Shown: positions 38,239 to 48,383 of the stretch, piece after piece
Layout: each line of letters starts with the position of its first letter
Numbering within the stretch: the stretch's first letter is position 1
Source of the DNA: Leptolinea sp.
Lineage (GTDB): Bacteria > Chloroflexota > Anaerolineae > Anaerolineales > Anaerolineaceae
Reading direction: 5' to 3'
Assembly: GCA_012798535.1 (NCBI GenBank)
Contig: JAAZMZ010000074.1
Coordinates: 1-64,000, forward strand
Length of the DNA stretch: 64,000 nt
The notes under the pieces: generated by a model
Databases searched by the model: none
Seen by the model: the letters and a program-made list of their open reading frames with translations, nothing else
What the model was told of the DNA's origin: nothing
Program-made: the position numbers and the translations under genes

Positions 38239-39276
38239 ATGAAAACTTACCGGCTGGCTTTGATCGGATTTGGTACTGTCGGGCAGGGTTTTTCTCAGAT
38301 TTTGCGGGATTTCGGCGCTCAGTATGAGAAGGATTTTGGCGCGTGCTTCCGTATCACAGCGGTGAGCGACCTGCAGAAAGGCAGCCTGTATGATCCCCAG
38401 GGATTGGATCCGGCTTTACTGTTAAGAACCGTGGAAACCACCGGTTCACTAGAATCCATCTCCGCGCCGCACAAAGGCTGGGATGCTCTAAAAACCATCC
38501 GCGAATCAAATGCCGATGTGGTGGCAGAGCTTAGTTTCACCGACCTGAAGACCGGTGAACCGGCTATCAGCCATTTCAAAGCGGCCATTCAGACCGGGAA
38601 ACATGTGATCACCACCAACAAAGGGCCGGTCGCGCTGGCTTACCAGGAATTGAATTCGCTGGCATGTCAACATGGTGTGACCATCGGTGTGGAAGGCTCG
38701 GTGATGAGTGGAACACCTTCTCTGCGCATGGGCACTGAGATGTTATCCGCCGCCGATATAACCTGTATCCAGGGAATCGTCAACGGCACCACCAATTACA
38801 TCCTCTCACAAATGGATGCCGGTGCGGCGTATGCCGACGCGTTGGCCGAAGCCCAGGCTAGAGGTTATGCTGAAGCCGATCCAACGGGCGACGTGGAAGG
38901 ATTCGACGCGGCAGGCAAGGTGGTTATTCTGGCGAATTTGCTGATGGGTACCCGTCTGCGTATGGCGGATGTTGACCGGCAGGGCATCACCGGGTTGACG
39001 GTGGAGGATATCCGGCAGGCAAAACAAAAAAATGAGCGCTGGAAGTTGATCGGCAGGGTGGAAAAAACATCCGCCGGGGTGAAAGCCAGCGTTAAACCAC
39101 ATCGCCTGCCGGAAAGCCATCCCCTGGCGCAGGTTGGCGGTGCGACCAACGCCATCACCTTCACCACCACGCTGCTGGGAGATGTCACCCTCATCGGTCC
39201 GGGAGCCGGCCGGCTGGCTACCGGATACGCGCTGGTCGAAGACCTGCTGGCGCTGCATCGGATTTCAGGTGAATAA
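38239..39276 (+). CDS. hom: homoserine dehydrogenase
   Basis: LIGFGTVGQGFSQIL, TTNKGPVALAY, GIVNGTTNYILSQM, GYAEADPTGDVEGFDAAGKVVILANLL. Confidence 0.95.
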   Translation: MKTYRLALIGFGTVGQGFSQILRDFGAQYEKDFGACFRITAVSDLQKGSLYDPQGLDPALLLRTVETTGSLESISAPHKGWDALKTIRESNADVVAELSFTDLKTGEPAISHFKAAIQTGKHVITTNKGPVALAYQELNSLACQHGVTIGVEGSVMSGTPSLRMGTEMLSAADITCIQGIVNGTTNYILSQMDAGAAYADALAEAQARGYAEADPTGDVEGFDAAGKVVILANLLMGTRLRMADVDRQGITGLTVEDIRQAKQKNERWKLIGRVEKTSAGVKASVKPHRLPESHPLAQVGGATNAITFTTTLLGDVTLIGPGAGRLATGYALVEDLLALHRISGE

Positions 39277-39326
39277 CCTGTTGCTCCATTATGGTGTGTA
39301 ATTTTAAGTAATCCACCGGAAATCCC

Positions 39327-40136
39327 ATGATCTTAACGTTAAAACTGATCCTTTCCCCTATGATCATCGGCGTAATCGCGTTGGCCGGCCGCCGGTGGGG
39401 ATCAGCGGTCAGCGGATGGCTTCTGGGATTTCCATTGACCTCGGCTCCCATTTCCCTGATTTTGGCCATGCAGCATGGCACCGGGTTCGCCGCCACGTCG
39501 GCGGCCGGAAATCTGGGCGGTCAGGCGGCCGTTTGCGTGTTCTGCCTGGTCTACGGAATGGCAGCCCTGCAATTCAACTGGCAGATCAGCGCCGCCATAA
39601 GCGTTACCGCTTTTTTCATGGCGGTGGCAGCACTGAACCAGTTCTCTCTTGATCTGGCAACCGCTTTCATCATCCTTTTATCGGTTGTTGTTCTCACATT
39701 CTGCCTCCTGCCTAAATCCGGAGGAAAAAAGAATGTGGCGCTACTTCCCGTTTGGGATCTGCCGCTGCGCATGTTGCTGGCTGCCATTTTTGTGTTCTGC
39801 CTCACCGGTCTTTCCGAGACTCTCGGTCCGCAGCTCAGCGGACTAATCGCGCCCTTCCCGGTTTTCGGTTTAATCACGTCCATCTTCACCCACTGCCAGA
39901 ATGGTTCTGCTGCTACGCTCTCTCTGTTTCGCAGCTACATCACCGCCTCTGCCGGTTATGCCTGCTTTTTCCTGATCGTCGGGGGCGGGCTTACCACTCT
40001 GGGTATCGTCCCGACTTATCTGCTGGCAACTCTGGCAATTTTTATCCTTAATGGACTGATCCTATTTATCCTGCGAAAATATTCCGGACAATTTCCGCTT
40101 AACACATCTACTCAGCAGACGAAAACGAATAGATAA
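39327..40136 (+). CDS. multi-pass membrane protein of unknown function
   Basis: about 8 hydrophobic segments. Confidence 0.7.
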   Translation: MILTLKLILSPMIIGVIALAGRRWGSAVSGWLLGFPLTSAPISLILAMQHGTGFAATSAAGNLGGQAAVCVFCLVYGMAALQFNWQISAAISVTAFFMAVAALNQFSLDLATAFIILLSVVVLTFCLLPKSGGKKNVALLPVWDLPLRMLLAAIFVFCLTGLSETLGPQLSGLIAPFPVFGLITSIFTHCQNGSAATLSLFRSYITASAGYACFFLIVGGGLTTLGIVPTYLLATLAIFILNGLILFILRKYSGQFPLNTSTQQTKTNR

Positions 40137-40273
40137 AAGGGAAAAACCGATTCCAATGACGATAGGAACCCCGAATAGTTCATAAACCCGACTTTTGTCA
40201 CCTGCCGGATTTCCTATCCTGATATAGAATGGAATACAGTTGTTCGTTATAAATTCTTTTTAATGGATGAGTC

Positions 40274-41128
40274 ATGACACAAAAGATAGCGTTGGTAACT
40301 GACAGCACCTGCGACATACCTGCAGAATGGGTAAAACAATACGACATACAGGTCGTTCCCCTGACCATCATAATGAAGGGCGAAACCTTTACTGATGGTG
40401 TGGATATCACGCCGGTCGAGTTTTACGAACGGTTGGCCGCCGAGAAGCTCCATCCCACCACATCCCAACCGGCTCCCCGTTTATTCCTGGATGCCTATCA
40501 GAAAGCCGCCCGGGAAGGCGCGGAGCAGGTGCTGGTGATCACTATCAGCAGCGCCATGAGTGGGACGATCGAATCCGCCCGTCAGGCGGCTGTCGAATCG
40601 CCGATACCCGTACAAATATGGGATGGCAAATCGAATTCCATGGGCATCGGTTGGCAGGTGATCGCCGCAGCGCGCGCCCGGGAAGCCGGCGGGGGTCTTT
40701 CTGAAATGCTGACCGCGGCGGAAAAGGTTCAGAAGAGCATGTCCTATTACATCTCGCTGGATACGATTGAATATCTGGCGCGGGGTGGGAGAATTGCTGA
40801 GGCTGCTCGTTTTCTCAATTCGCTGCTGCACATCAAACCTTTGATCTATGTCAAACACGACAGCGGCACAGTGGGAGCGGCCTTTCCCTCCCGCTCACGC
40901 AAGGCAGCCATTGAAGATCTGTATAAAGAATTCTTCCGTAAGGTGGATACCTCGCTGCCGCTGCATATCACCGTTTTGCATAACAATGCCCTGCCAGAAG
41001 CCAGGGAACTGATGGACCGGGTAATCCGTGATTTTTCCCCAAAAGAGATCTTCATCTCCATTGTTTCTCCAGTACTGGGTGTGCATACCGGACCGAAAGC
41101 CATTGCGCTTTGCGGCTATGCCGGTTGA
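40274..41128 (+). CDS. DegV family (fatty-acid binding) protein
   Basis: IALVTDSTCDIPAEWVKQYDIQVVPLTIIM...TSQPAPRLF...SSAMSGTIESAR. Confidence 0.95.
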   Translation: MTQKIALVTDSTCDIPAEWVKQYDIQVVPLTIIMKGETFTDGVDITPVEFYERLAAEKLHPTTSQPAPRLFLDAYQKAAREGAEQVLVITISSAMSGTIESARQAAVESPIPVQIWDGKSNSMGIGWQVIAAARAREAGGGLSEMLTAAEKVQKSMSYYISLDTIEYLARGGRIAEAARFLNSLLHIKPLIYVKHDSGTVGAAFPSRSRKAAIEDLYKEFFRKVDTSLPLHITVLHNNALPEARELMDRVIRDFSPKEIFISIVSPVLGVHTGPKAIALCGYAG

Positions 41129-41163
41129 TCGCTGATTGGATTAGTGTTTACTGGAAGGATCAT

Positions 41164-41622
41164 ATGACCATTTCTGCTGTTTACACCCACACTAACCTCA
41201 TAGCGCGCGACTGGCGCAGACTGGTCAACTTCTACACCCTGGCGTTCGGCTGTGAAATCGTTCCTCCCGAGCGCGATCTGCAGGGCGAAGCGCTGGAAAA
41301 AGGCACCGGTGTTCCCCACGCACATATTACTGGCGCCCACCTTCGTCTGCCCGGTCACGGAAATAACGGCCCCACAATCGAGATTTTTTCCTATAACCTG
41401 TTGAGTGATGAAGGCCTTAAACGGGTAAACCGGCCGGGTTGGAGTCACATCGCCTTCCGGGTGGAGGATGTTCAGGCAGCCGTCGAAATCGTAAAATCGC
41501 TCGGCGGTACACTCATCGGTGAAGTGGTCACCACACGAGTCGGTACAGACAAATCCATCACCTGGTGCTATATGGCTGATCCGGAAGGTAATATTGTGGA
41601 ATTGCAGACCGCCATCCGCTGA
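41164..41622 (+). CDS. VOC/glyoxalase family protein
   Basis: VYTHTNLIARDWRRLVNFYTLAFGCE...GWSHIAFRVEDVQAAVE...DPEGNIVELQ. Confidence 0.9.
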   Translation: MTISAVYTHTNLIARDWRRLVNFYTLAFGCEIVPPERDLQGEALEKGTGVPHAHITGAHLRLPGHGNNGPTIEIFSYNLLSDEGLKRVNRPGWSHIAFRVEDVQAAVEIVKSLGGTLIGEVVTTRVGTDKSITWCYMADPEGNIVELQTAIR

Positions 41623-41700
41623 GAGGTAACCGGATTAATCGGGACAATTCACAGGAAAACACCGAACATACAGTATGATTATGGTCAGGAATGCATATTC

Positions 41701-42432
41701 ATGACCATCGAACAGGCTTTTAATAACTCTACCCCAACCTATGACGATTGGATGAAACACGCCCTGCCAGGGTATTCTGATCTGTTCAACACAGCCGTGC
41801 AGGTCATACCATTTCCGGCGGATCAGGCCATCCGGGTGTTGGATCTGGGCGCCGGCACCGGTTCATTTTCGCAGCATGTACTGAACGCCTATCCCCGCGC
41901 TGAATTTGTGCTCATGGATGTGGCCGACCGCATGCTGGATGCCGCCCGCCAGCGCTTTGAAAAGGCGGCAAGCCGGTTTCAATTCAGGGTGCTGGATTAC
42001 CGCGACTTCCGAGGAGCTGCGGAATTCGATCTGGTGATCTCGAGCCTTTCCATTCATCACCTGACAGACGAAGAAAAATCACACCTGTTCCATTCTATTT
42101 ATAAAATCTTGAATCCCGTCGGGGCTTTTATTAACATAGATCAAATCCGCGGTGAAACAGAAACGCTGCGCAGGATGTACTGGAACCTCTGGTTGAACCA
42201 TGTGCGTTCGTCCGGCGCTGCGGAAGAGCAAATCCAGGCCAGTATCAAACGCCGTAAAGAATTTGATAAAGACGCTCTGCTGACCGATCAGATCACCTGG
42301 CTCAAACAGGCTGGTTTCTCTCCTGTCGATATTGTGTATAAGAATACCTTTCTGGGTGTCTTTCTCGCTCTGAAAGGGGTGTCTTTTCAATCACTGGTGT
42401 ATTCGGTCGATCTTAATCCTGGTGCTTTATGA
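41701..42432 (+). CDS. class I SAM-dependent methyltransferase
   Basis: IRVLDLGAGTGSFSQHVL motif I. Confidence 0.9.
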   Translation: MTIEQAFNNSTPTYDDWMKHALPGYSDLFNTAVQVIPFPADQAIRVLDLGAGTGSFSQHVLNAYPRAEFVLMDVADRMLDAARQRFEKAASRFQFRVLDYRDFRGAAEFDLVISSLSIHHLTDEEKSHLFHSIYKILNPVGAFINIDQIRGETETLRRMYWNLWLNHVRSSGAAEEQIQASIKRRKEFDKDALLTDQITWLKQAGFSPVDIVYKNTFLGVFLALKGVSFQSLVYSVDLNPGAL

Positions 42433-42448
42433 GTATGGAGGGATCCTT

Positions 42449-43465
42449 ATGAAAGCTGTCGGTTATTACAAATCACTGCCCATCACAGATTCTGCTTCGC
42501 TGCTGGATGTGGAATTGCCCGACCCACAGCCGGCCGGACGCGACCTGCTGGTGCAGGTTAAAGCCATTTCCGTCAATCCGGTAGATACCAAGCTGCGCAA
42601 ACGCATCACACCGCCCGAAGGGCAGGTCAACGTTCTCGGGTACGATGCTGCCGGTGTGGTCGTTAAAACCGGCCCAGATGCCGGATTGTTCAAAGTGGGC
42701 GATGCCGTCTGGTATTCCGGTCAAAACAACCGGCCGGGCAGCAACGCGGAATTCCAACTGGTGGATGAGCGCATCGTTGGAAAGAAACCGGCCGCACTGT
42801 CCTTTCCTGAAGCCGCCGCACTCCCTTTAACAGGAGTCACAGCCTGGGAGATGTTGTTTGACCGTCTCTCTCTGCGCCCTGAAACCGCCACCACCGGCGC
42901 TCTGCTGGTGATCGGTGGAGCGGGTGGTGTTGGATCCATCATGATCCAACTGGCCCGCCAGATCACCGGCCTGACGGTGATCGGCACAGCCTCGCGGCCC
43001 GAGACTCAAAAATGGGCGCGTGAGATGGGCGCCCATCATGTCATCGACCACAGCCGGTCTCTGGTGGAAGAATTGAAACGCATCGATATCCCGCAGGTTC
43101 CCTATATCGCCAGCATCACCCAGACCAGCGCGCATTACAAAGAGATCGTCGAAATCCTCGCTCCCCAGGGAAAACTTTGCCTGATCGATGATCCGGATCC
43201 CATTCTGGATATCAACCTGTTGAAACGCAAGAGCGCCACCATCTGCTGGGAATTCATGTTCACCCGGTCTGCCTTCCAGACGCCGGATATCGCCCGGCAG
43301 GGTGAGATATTGAACGAGATCAGCAGGCTGGTGGACGCCGGAAAGATCCGCACGACCATGAAGGAAAATTACGGAGCAGTGAACGCATCCAACCTGAAAC
43401 GAGCTCATGCCGCGCTGGAAAGCGGCACCGTCATCGGTAAAATTGTGCTGGAATGGAGCAAGTAG
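42449..43465 (+). CDS. zinc-type alcohol dehydrogenase / quinone oxidoreductase family
   Basis: VLGYDAAGVVVKTG, LLVIGGAGGVGSIMIQLARQ. Confidence 0.9.
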   Translation: MKAVGYYKSLPITDSASLLDVELPDPQPAGRDLLVQVKAISVNPVDTKLRKRITPPEGQVNVLGYDAAGVVVKTGPDAGLFKVGDAVWYSGQNNRPGSNAEFQLVDERIVGKKPAALSFPEAAALPLTGVTAWEMLFDRLSLRPETATTGALLVIGGAGGVGSIMIQLARQITGLTVIGTASRPETQKWAREMGAHHVIDHSRSLVEELKRIDIPQVPYIASITQTSAHYKEIVEILAPQGKLCLIDDPDPILDINLLKRKSATICWEFMFTRSAFQTPDIARQGEILNEISRLVDAGKIRTTMKENYGAVNASNLKRAHAALESGTVIGKIVLEWSK

Positions 43466-44076
43466 ACCACCTGCCGACCCGGGAGGAATTACCGGCCGGT
43501 TACCGCCAGACGGCCGAATTCAGTCTGCGGAATAACACCCGCATGATGGTCATCCTGAATCTGGTGGGATTCGGGTTGTTCATTGTTGCGGCGGGATTAT
43601 TACCCCGATTCATCTACCTTGTACGCCCGCAAGATATCGGCATTGTGCTGTCCTTCGAAGTCGATAACCTGGGACAACTGGCGATCTTCCTGTTATCCAT
43701 CATTCTCGACTTTGTCCTGTTGGTAATCCTACACGAAGGTGTGCACGGCCTGTGTTTCCGGCTGATCACCGGCAAGAAACCGATCTTCGCTTTGGGACCG
43801 GGGTATGCTTACGCCGCGGCGCCAGATGTTTACATCACAAAAATACCGTATCTGATCACCGCCGTCAGCCCGCTGGTCGTCTTAACTGCCGTCGGGCTGG
43901 CGGTCATACCCGTTCTGCCGCGAGATCTTCTCTTTCATGCCAGTCTGATCATCGTTATGAATATTGCCGGCGCGGTGGGAGATCTGTGGGTAGTCGGCGG
44001 GCTGTTGTTGAAGTCCAGAACACTACTTGTGAGAGACAGCGGGGATTGTGTGACAGTCTACCAACCGTCCGATTGA
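43453..44076 (+). CDS. DUF3267-like membrane metalloprotease-type protein
   Basis: HEGVHGLCFRLITGKKP with flanking TM segments. Confidence 0.7.
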   Translation: MEQVDHLPTREELPAGYRQTAEFSLRNNTRMMVILNLVGFGLFIVAAGLLPRFIYLVRPQDIGIVLSFEVDNLGQLAIFLLSIILDFVLLVILHEGVHGLCFRLITGKKPIFALGPGYAYAAAPDVYITKIPYLITAVSPLVVLTAVGLAVIPVLPRDLLFHASLIIVMNIAGAVGDLWVVGGLLLKSRTLLVRDSGDCVTVYQPSD

Positions 44077-44099
44077 TCTGCTTTATAAGATTACTTGAT

Positions 44100-44783
44100 T
44101 TATAAATCGATGCTCTCGCCGGGTGAAAGCACCTTCACTTTCGTTGAGGTTTCCGCTTCAACCTCTTTCGCCCAGAGGGAAGCATCCTGACGGATGACTG
44201 GGAACGTGTTGTAGTGGATGGGGATCACCAATCCAGGTTGCAGAAGCCTGACCGCCCGCAGGGCGTCCGCCGGACCCATGGTGAAATTGTCTCCGATCGG
44301 CAGCGCAGCCAGGTCGATACCCTCTTCACCGATCAGGCGCATATCGCCGAACAGGCCGGTATCGCCGGCGAAATACATCTTTTTCCCGTTCTCTTTAAGT
44401 GTTATCAGAAATCCAGCCGGATTCCCACCGTTGGATCCATCCGGTAGCGCCGAGCCATGCAATGCAAGGGTTAATTTCACATAACCAAATGGATGGTTAA
44501 ATCCACCCCCCAAATGCTGTCCGTGGACTTTCACCCCTTTGGCTGCCAGCCAATCGCAAATCTCCGCGTTGCTGATGATCGTCGCTCCGGTTCGTCTGGC
44601 AATATTCAAGGCATCGCCCAGGTGGTCGCCATGGCCATGTGTGATAAGAATATAATCTGCCTCCACCTTATCCGCGCTGATCAAAGCCAGTGGATTGCGC
44701 GTCAGGAACGGATCGACCAGAATGGTTTTCCCTTCTGTTTCCAATGAAAAAGCGGCGTGACCAAGCCAGGTAACCTTTGCCAT
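44100..44783 (-). CDS. UPF0173-type metal-dependent hydrolase (MBL fold)
   Basis: KVTWLGHAAFSLETEGKTILVDPFLTRNP...ITHGHGDHLGD; start at M25 of the called ORF. Confidence 0.9.
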   Translation of the reverse strand: MAKVTWLGHAAFSLETEGKTILVDPFLTRNPLALISADKVEADYILITHGHGDHLGDALNIARRTGATIISNAEICDWLAAKGVKVHGQHLGGGFNHPFGYVKLTLALHGSALPDGSNGGNPAGFLITLKENGKKMYFAGDTGLFGDMRLIGEEGIDLAALPIGDNFTMGPADALRAVRLLQPGLVIPIHYNTFPVIRQDASLWAKEVEAETSTKVKVLSPGESIDL

Positions 44784-44916
44784 ATAATCCTCCCGTAAAA
44801 AAGTGTTTCGATGATACTCTTCTTTCGACTTTACGTATATAGTTAATAGTCGCAATGCATTATATTGCCAGTGTAATTAGGCTTGTATATAATGAAATAG
44901 GGAAAAGAAGGGTGAA

Positions 44917-45546
44917 ATGAATTTTCTTTTGGATCCAAATATCGCATATTTAATTCTGGTGGCAGGTTTCGTGCTGGCCGTTCTGGCATTGTTCGCACCG
45001 GGTACTGGCCTGCTGGAAATCGGAGCGGTGCTGGCCATAGTTTTTGCCGGATATTCCGTGGCCAATACTCCCATCAACTGGTGGGCGCTGGTAATCCTGA
45101 TCGTGGGAGTATTTCCCTTTCTCTATGCGCTCCGGCGTTCACGCAACCTGGTCTTTCTGGTAATCAGCATTCTCGCATTGATCGTCGGATCGGTATTCAT
45201 GTTCCGCGCAGAATCCGGAGAACCGGCCGTCAACCCGGCGCTGGCGACCATCGTTTCCGTGCTGGTCACCGGTCTAATGTGGATCATTGCCACCCGCGGT
45301 ATTGAAGCGCTTCAAATGAAACCATACAGCCGCACCGGAAAACTGATCGGCCATGTGGGCACAACACGCTCTGATGTATTCCACAGCGGAACGGTTTATA
45401 TTCAAAACGAGGAATGGAGCGCCCGATCACAGGACCCCATCCCGGCAGGCGTGAAGGTGAAAGTCATCAAACAGGAAGGCTTTACACTGGAAGTGGAACC
45501 ATGGACGGCCGGGCAGGATCAACCTGACCTGGAGCCGAACAAATAA
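44917..45546 (+). CDS. NfeD-like membrane protein
   Basis: TM segments followed by an OB-like C-terminal domain (GTTRSDVFHSGTVYIQNEEWSARS). Confidence 0.8.
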   Translation: MNFLLDPNIAYLILVAGFVLAVLALFAPGTGLLEIGAVLAIVFAGYSVANTPINWWALVILIVGVFPFLYALRRSRNLVFLVISILALIVGSVFMFRAESGEPAVNPALATIVSVLVTGLMWIIATRGIEALQMKPYSRTGKLIGHVGTTRSDVFHSGTVYIQNEEWSARSQDPIPAGVKVKVIKQEGFTLEVEPWTAGQDQPDLEPNK

Positions 45547-45565
45547 TAAGATCAAGGAGTCAATC

Positions 45566-46468
45566 ATGGAAGCAATTACCCCTGTTGTTTGTCTGATCGG
45601 GTTTGTGGTTGTTGTGGCGATCTTTTTCTTCGCCTCAGCCATCAAGGTGGTACCCGAGTATCAACGCCTGGTGGTTTTCCGATTGGGACGCTGCATTGGC
45701 GATAAGGGGCCGGGGCTGGTTTTGCTCATCCCGGTCATCGATCGGCCTGTGCGGGTAGACCTGCGGGAACAGGTTCGCGAGATTCCTCACCAGACTTCCA
45801 TAACAAAGGACAACGCGCCCATCTCAATCGATTTCCTGTGGTACTACAAGCTGGTCAGCCCCACGGAAAGCGTGCTGCAGGTGGGCAACTTTGAACTGGC
45901 CGCCCAGGGTCTGGCGACAACCACCTTGCGCTCTGTCATCGGCGGCATCCCGTTGGACGGCGTTCTTTCTGAGCGCGAACATATCAACACCATGCTGCGC
46001 ACCCGCCTGGATGAAGTCACCGAACGCTGGGGTGTGAAGGTCACCAATGTGGAAATCCGCGAGATCATCCCTCCGCGCGAAGTACAGGAAGCCATGAACC
46101 GTCAGTTGACGGCCGAACGAAACCGCCGCGCCATTGTGACCGAATCGGAAGGTACACGCGAAGCAGCGGTCAATGTGGCCACCGGTGAAAAACAGGCGGC
46201 CATTCTGCGCGCCGAGGGTGATAAGCAATCCAACATTTTAAAAGCCGAAGGTGAATTGCAGGCCCAGCAATTGCGGGCTGAGGGTTATGCCGGTGCTTTG
46301 ACCAAGATCGATGCCATAGCCAATAAACTTGCCCAGAACACGGTGACCCTGCAATACTTCGATACCCTGAAGACCATGTCGGCCAACCCGGCAACCAAGT
46401 ACATCTTCCCGATGGAATTCACGAACATGCTCGCCAGCTTCGTAAAGGGAGTGGGCAGTAAAGCTTGA
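45566..46468 (+). CDS. SPFH/band-7 slipin (stomatin-like)
   Basis: IKVVPEYQRLVVFRLGRCIGDKGPGLVLLIPVIDRPVRVDLREQ. Confidence 0.95.
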   Translation: MEAITPVVCLIGFVVVVAIFFFASAIKVVPEYQRLVVFRLGRCIGDKGPGLVLLIPVIDRPVRVDLREQVREIPHQTSITKDNAPISIDFLWYYKLVSPTESVLQVGNFELAAQGLATTTLRSVIGGIPLDGVLSEREHINTMLRTRLDEVTERWGVKVTNVEIREIIPPREVQEAMNRQLTAERNRRAIVTESEGTREAAVNVATGEKQAAILRAEGDKQSNILKAEGELQAQQLRAEGYAGALTKIDAIANKLAQNTVTLQYFDTLKTMSANPATKYIFPMEFTNMLASFVKGVGSKA

Positions 46469-46926
46469 TCTTTGAAATTCTGCCGGCCAGGCTGCATGAT
46501 CTGAACGCCCTCAAGACACTGGAAAATGAGGTGTTCAGGCAGGATGCCTGGCCGGTGCTGGATATCCTGGCCGCTCTGATCTTTCCCGGTGGGATACATC
46601 TTAAAGCGCAATTCGATGGAACCATCATTGGATTTATTTCGGTCGAAGAAAATCTATTCGATTCGATCGCCTGGGTCAGTTTGGTCGGGGTGGCCGCACC
46701 GTATCGCGGTCAGGGGGTAGGACGGTCGTTGATGACCGCTGCGGAAAAGCGAACGCGCCGCACGATACTTCAATTGTGCGTCCGGCGCTCTAACTTGGGC
46801 GCCATCCATCTGTACGAAAAATTGGGGTATCAGAAAAAAGAAATCCGTCAGCATTATTACGCTGACGGAGAGGACGCCTACCTGATGCGCAAAGAACTTC
46901 GATCTAAGCCTGACTTTCTTCTGTAG
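46465..46926 (+). CDS. GNAT acetyltransferase (RimI-like)
   Basis: VSLVGVAAPYRGQGVGRSLMTAAEKRTR...IHLYEKLGYQ; TTG start overlapping the slipin TGA. Confidence 0.8.
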   Translation: MIFEILPARLHDLNALKTLENEVFRQDAWPVLDILAALIFPGGIHLKAQFDGTIIGFISVEENLFDSIAWVSLVGVAAPYRGQGVGRSLMTAAEKRTRRTILQLCVRRSNLGAIHLYEKLGYQKKEIRQHYYADGEDAYLMRKELRSKPDFLL

Positions 46927-47314
46927 GTGCTTCCGGTGCTTCTGGAAATGGAGCCAGGCGTGAGACCCGCTCAATGAGAGTGTTCAGATCAAACGGTTTG
47001 GTAAGGAAATCATTGGCGCCAAGGAGTCTGGCGGCCTGAACCACTTCACTAAGACCGGTTGTGGTCAGCATGATCACCGGAATATGCGAAAGCTCCGGTT
47101 CTGCACGGATGTCTTTTAGAAATGCCAGCCCGTTCTGCTCCGGCAGCATGTAGTCCAGCAGGATCAGATCGGTCGTTTCTTGAAACAAATCTTTCAAACC
47201 CTGGTGGGTATCTTCGGCGACAACGACGTCATAACCCTTCGAGTGCAGTGTCAATCGAACGATCCGGGCAATGGTAGGATCATCATCTATGACAAGAATT
47301 CGGGGAATGCGCAT
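46904..47314 (-). CDS. receiver-only response regulator
   Basis: RILVIDDDPTIARIV...LILLDYMLPEQNGLAFL...FLTKPFDLNTL. Confidence 0.95.
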   Translation of the reverse strand: MRIPRILVIDDDPTIARIVRLTLHSKGYDVVVAEDTHQGLKDLFQETTDLILLDYMLPEQNGLAFLKDIRAEPELSHIPVIMLTTTGLSEVVQAARLLGANDFLTKPFDLNTLIERVSRLAPFPEAPEAPTEESQA

Positions 47315-47330
47315 ACAGGTACCTTCCTGA

Positions 47331-48380
47331 CTAATCCGGTTTGTTAAGCCGAAAACAGGGACGTATCTCGCCAATCTCGATTTTTCGCCAGTTGGTCAAT
47401 TTTTTCGTGAAGACAGTGGACAGTGCGGCCATATCATCCGCGGAGATCAATCCCATTTGACGAAGGATTTCCACCCCCATCAGATCTCGAGCCCGGTCAT
47501 TGAGATCACCGTCAGAGATCTTCAACGCTATGCCGATACCTGCTTGAGCTCCCTGTGCCGGAATACCAAACACCTGATACCCTTCCGCTCCGGCCTTGGT
47601 GAGCATTCTGCCTTTCAACGCCGTCATGAACAGGGTATCAAACCGGTCAGGACCGGCCACCATCATGGGAGAGCCGGTCATTCCACTGAAGATTTTTCGG
47701 CAGGCGGTTTCGCGTGCCTCACCCAGGCCATGTGGATCGCTTAACCGTGCCATTCCCAGGGCGGCATTGTAAAGCGGCACGGCGAAGGTAGGCGCCGAAC
47801 AGCCATCGATGCCCAGCTCAACTTTTTCCACAGGAATTTCACACATTTCTGAAAACGTGCGCAGGATATTTTGCTGCACCGGCGAATCCAGATCCAGGTA
47901 GGTGGAAATCGGTGCTCCCAGTAATCTGGCATACGCCAGCATACCGGTATGTTTACCGGAACAATTATGGCGGTTGGGAGTTAGCTTTTCACCTTTCAGC
48001 ATCAGGGCTTCAGCGGTCGGTTTATGCATGGGGGGATGGGTTCCGCACATCAGATCCGTTTCTGTGATCCCGATCCGGGATTGCAGGCGAGTCAATGCAT
48101 CGAAATGCTCATCGGTACCCGAGTGAGAAGCACAGATCAGGCCGATTTCGGCACTTGAAAAATTGAATCTTTCGGCTCCCCCCATCTCGATGAAAGGAAG
48201 CGCCTGGAAAGGCTTGGAAGAAGAACGCATGAAAGAGACCGCGCCGGGATTTCCAAAAGAAGCCAGCAGCTTTCCCTGGCTGTCGACCACCGCGGCGGCA
48301 CCGAAATGGATTGATTCGACAATTCGCCCGCGGGTGACTTCGATGACAGGTTTATACCAATCCAGATAATCAGCAGCCAT
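47331..48380 (-). CDS. L-asparaginase II family protein
   Basis: EVTRGRIVESIHFGAAAVVDSQGKLLASFGNP...SSSKPFQALP...NCSGKHTGMLA. Confidence 0.9.
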   Translation of the reverse strand: MAADYLDWYKPVIEVTRGRIVESIHFGAAAVVDSQGKLLASFGNPGAVSFMRSSSKPFQALPFIEMGGAERFNFSSAEIGLICASHSGTDEHFDALTRLQSRIGITETDLMCGTHPPMHKPTAEALMLKGEKLTPNRHNCSGKHTGMLAYARLLGAPISTYLDLDSPVQQNILRTFSEMCEIPVEKVELGIDGCSAPTFAVPLYNAALGMARLSDPHGLGEARETACRKIFSGMTGSPMMVAGPDRFDTLFMTALKGRMLTKAGAEGYQVFGIPAQGAQAGIGIALKISDGDLNDRARDLMGVEILRQMGLISADDMAALSTVFTKKLTNWRKIEIGEIRPCFRLNKPD

Positions 48381-48383
48381 GGC

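Noticed and set aside
42827-43408. 193-aa minus-strand ORF
   Set aside because: Antisense to the alcohol dehydrogenase family gene
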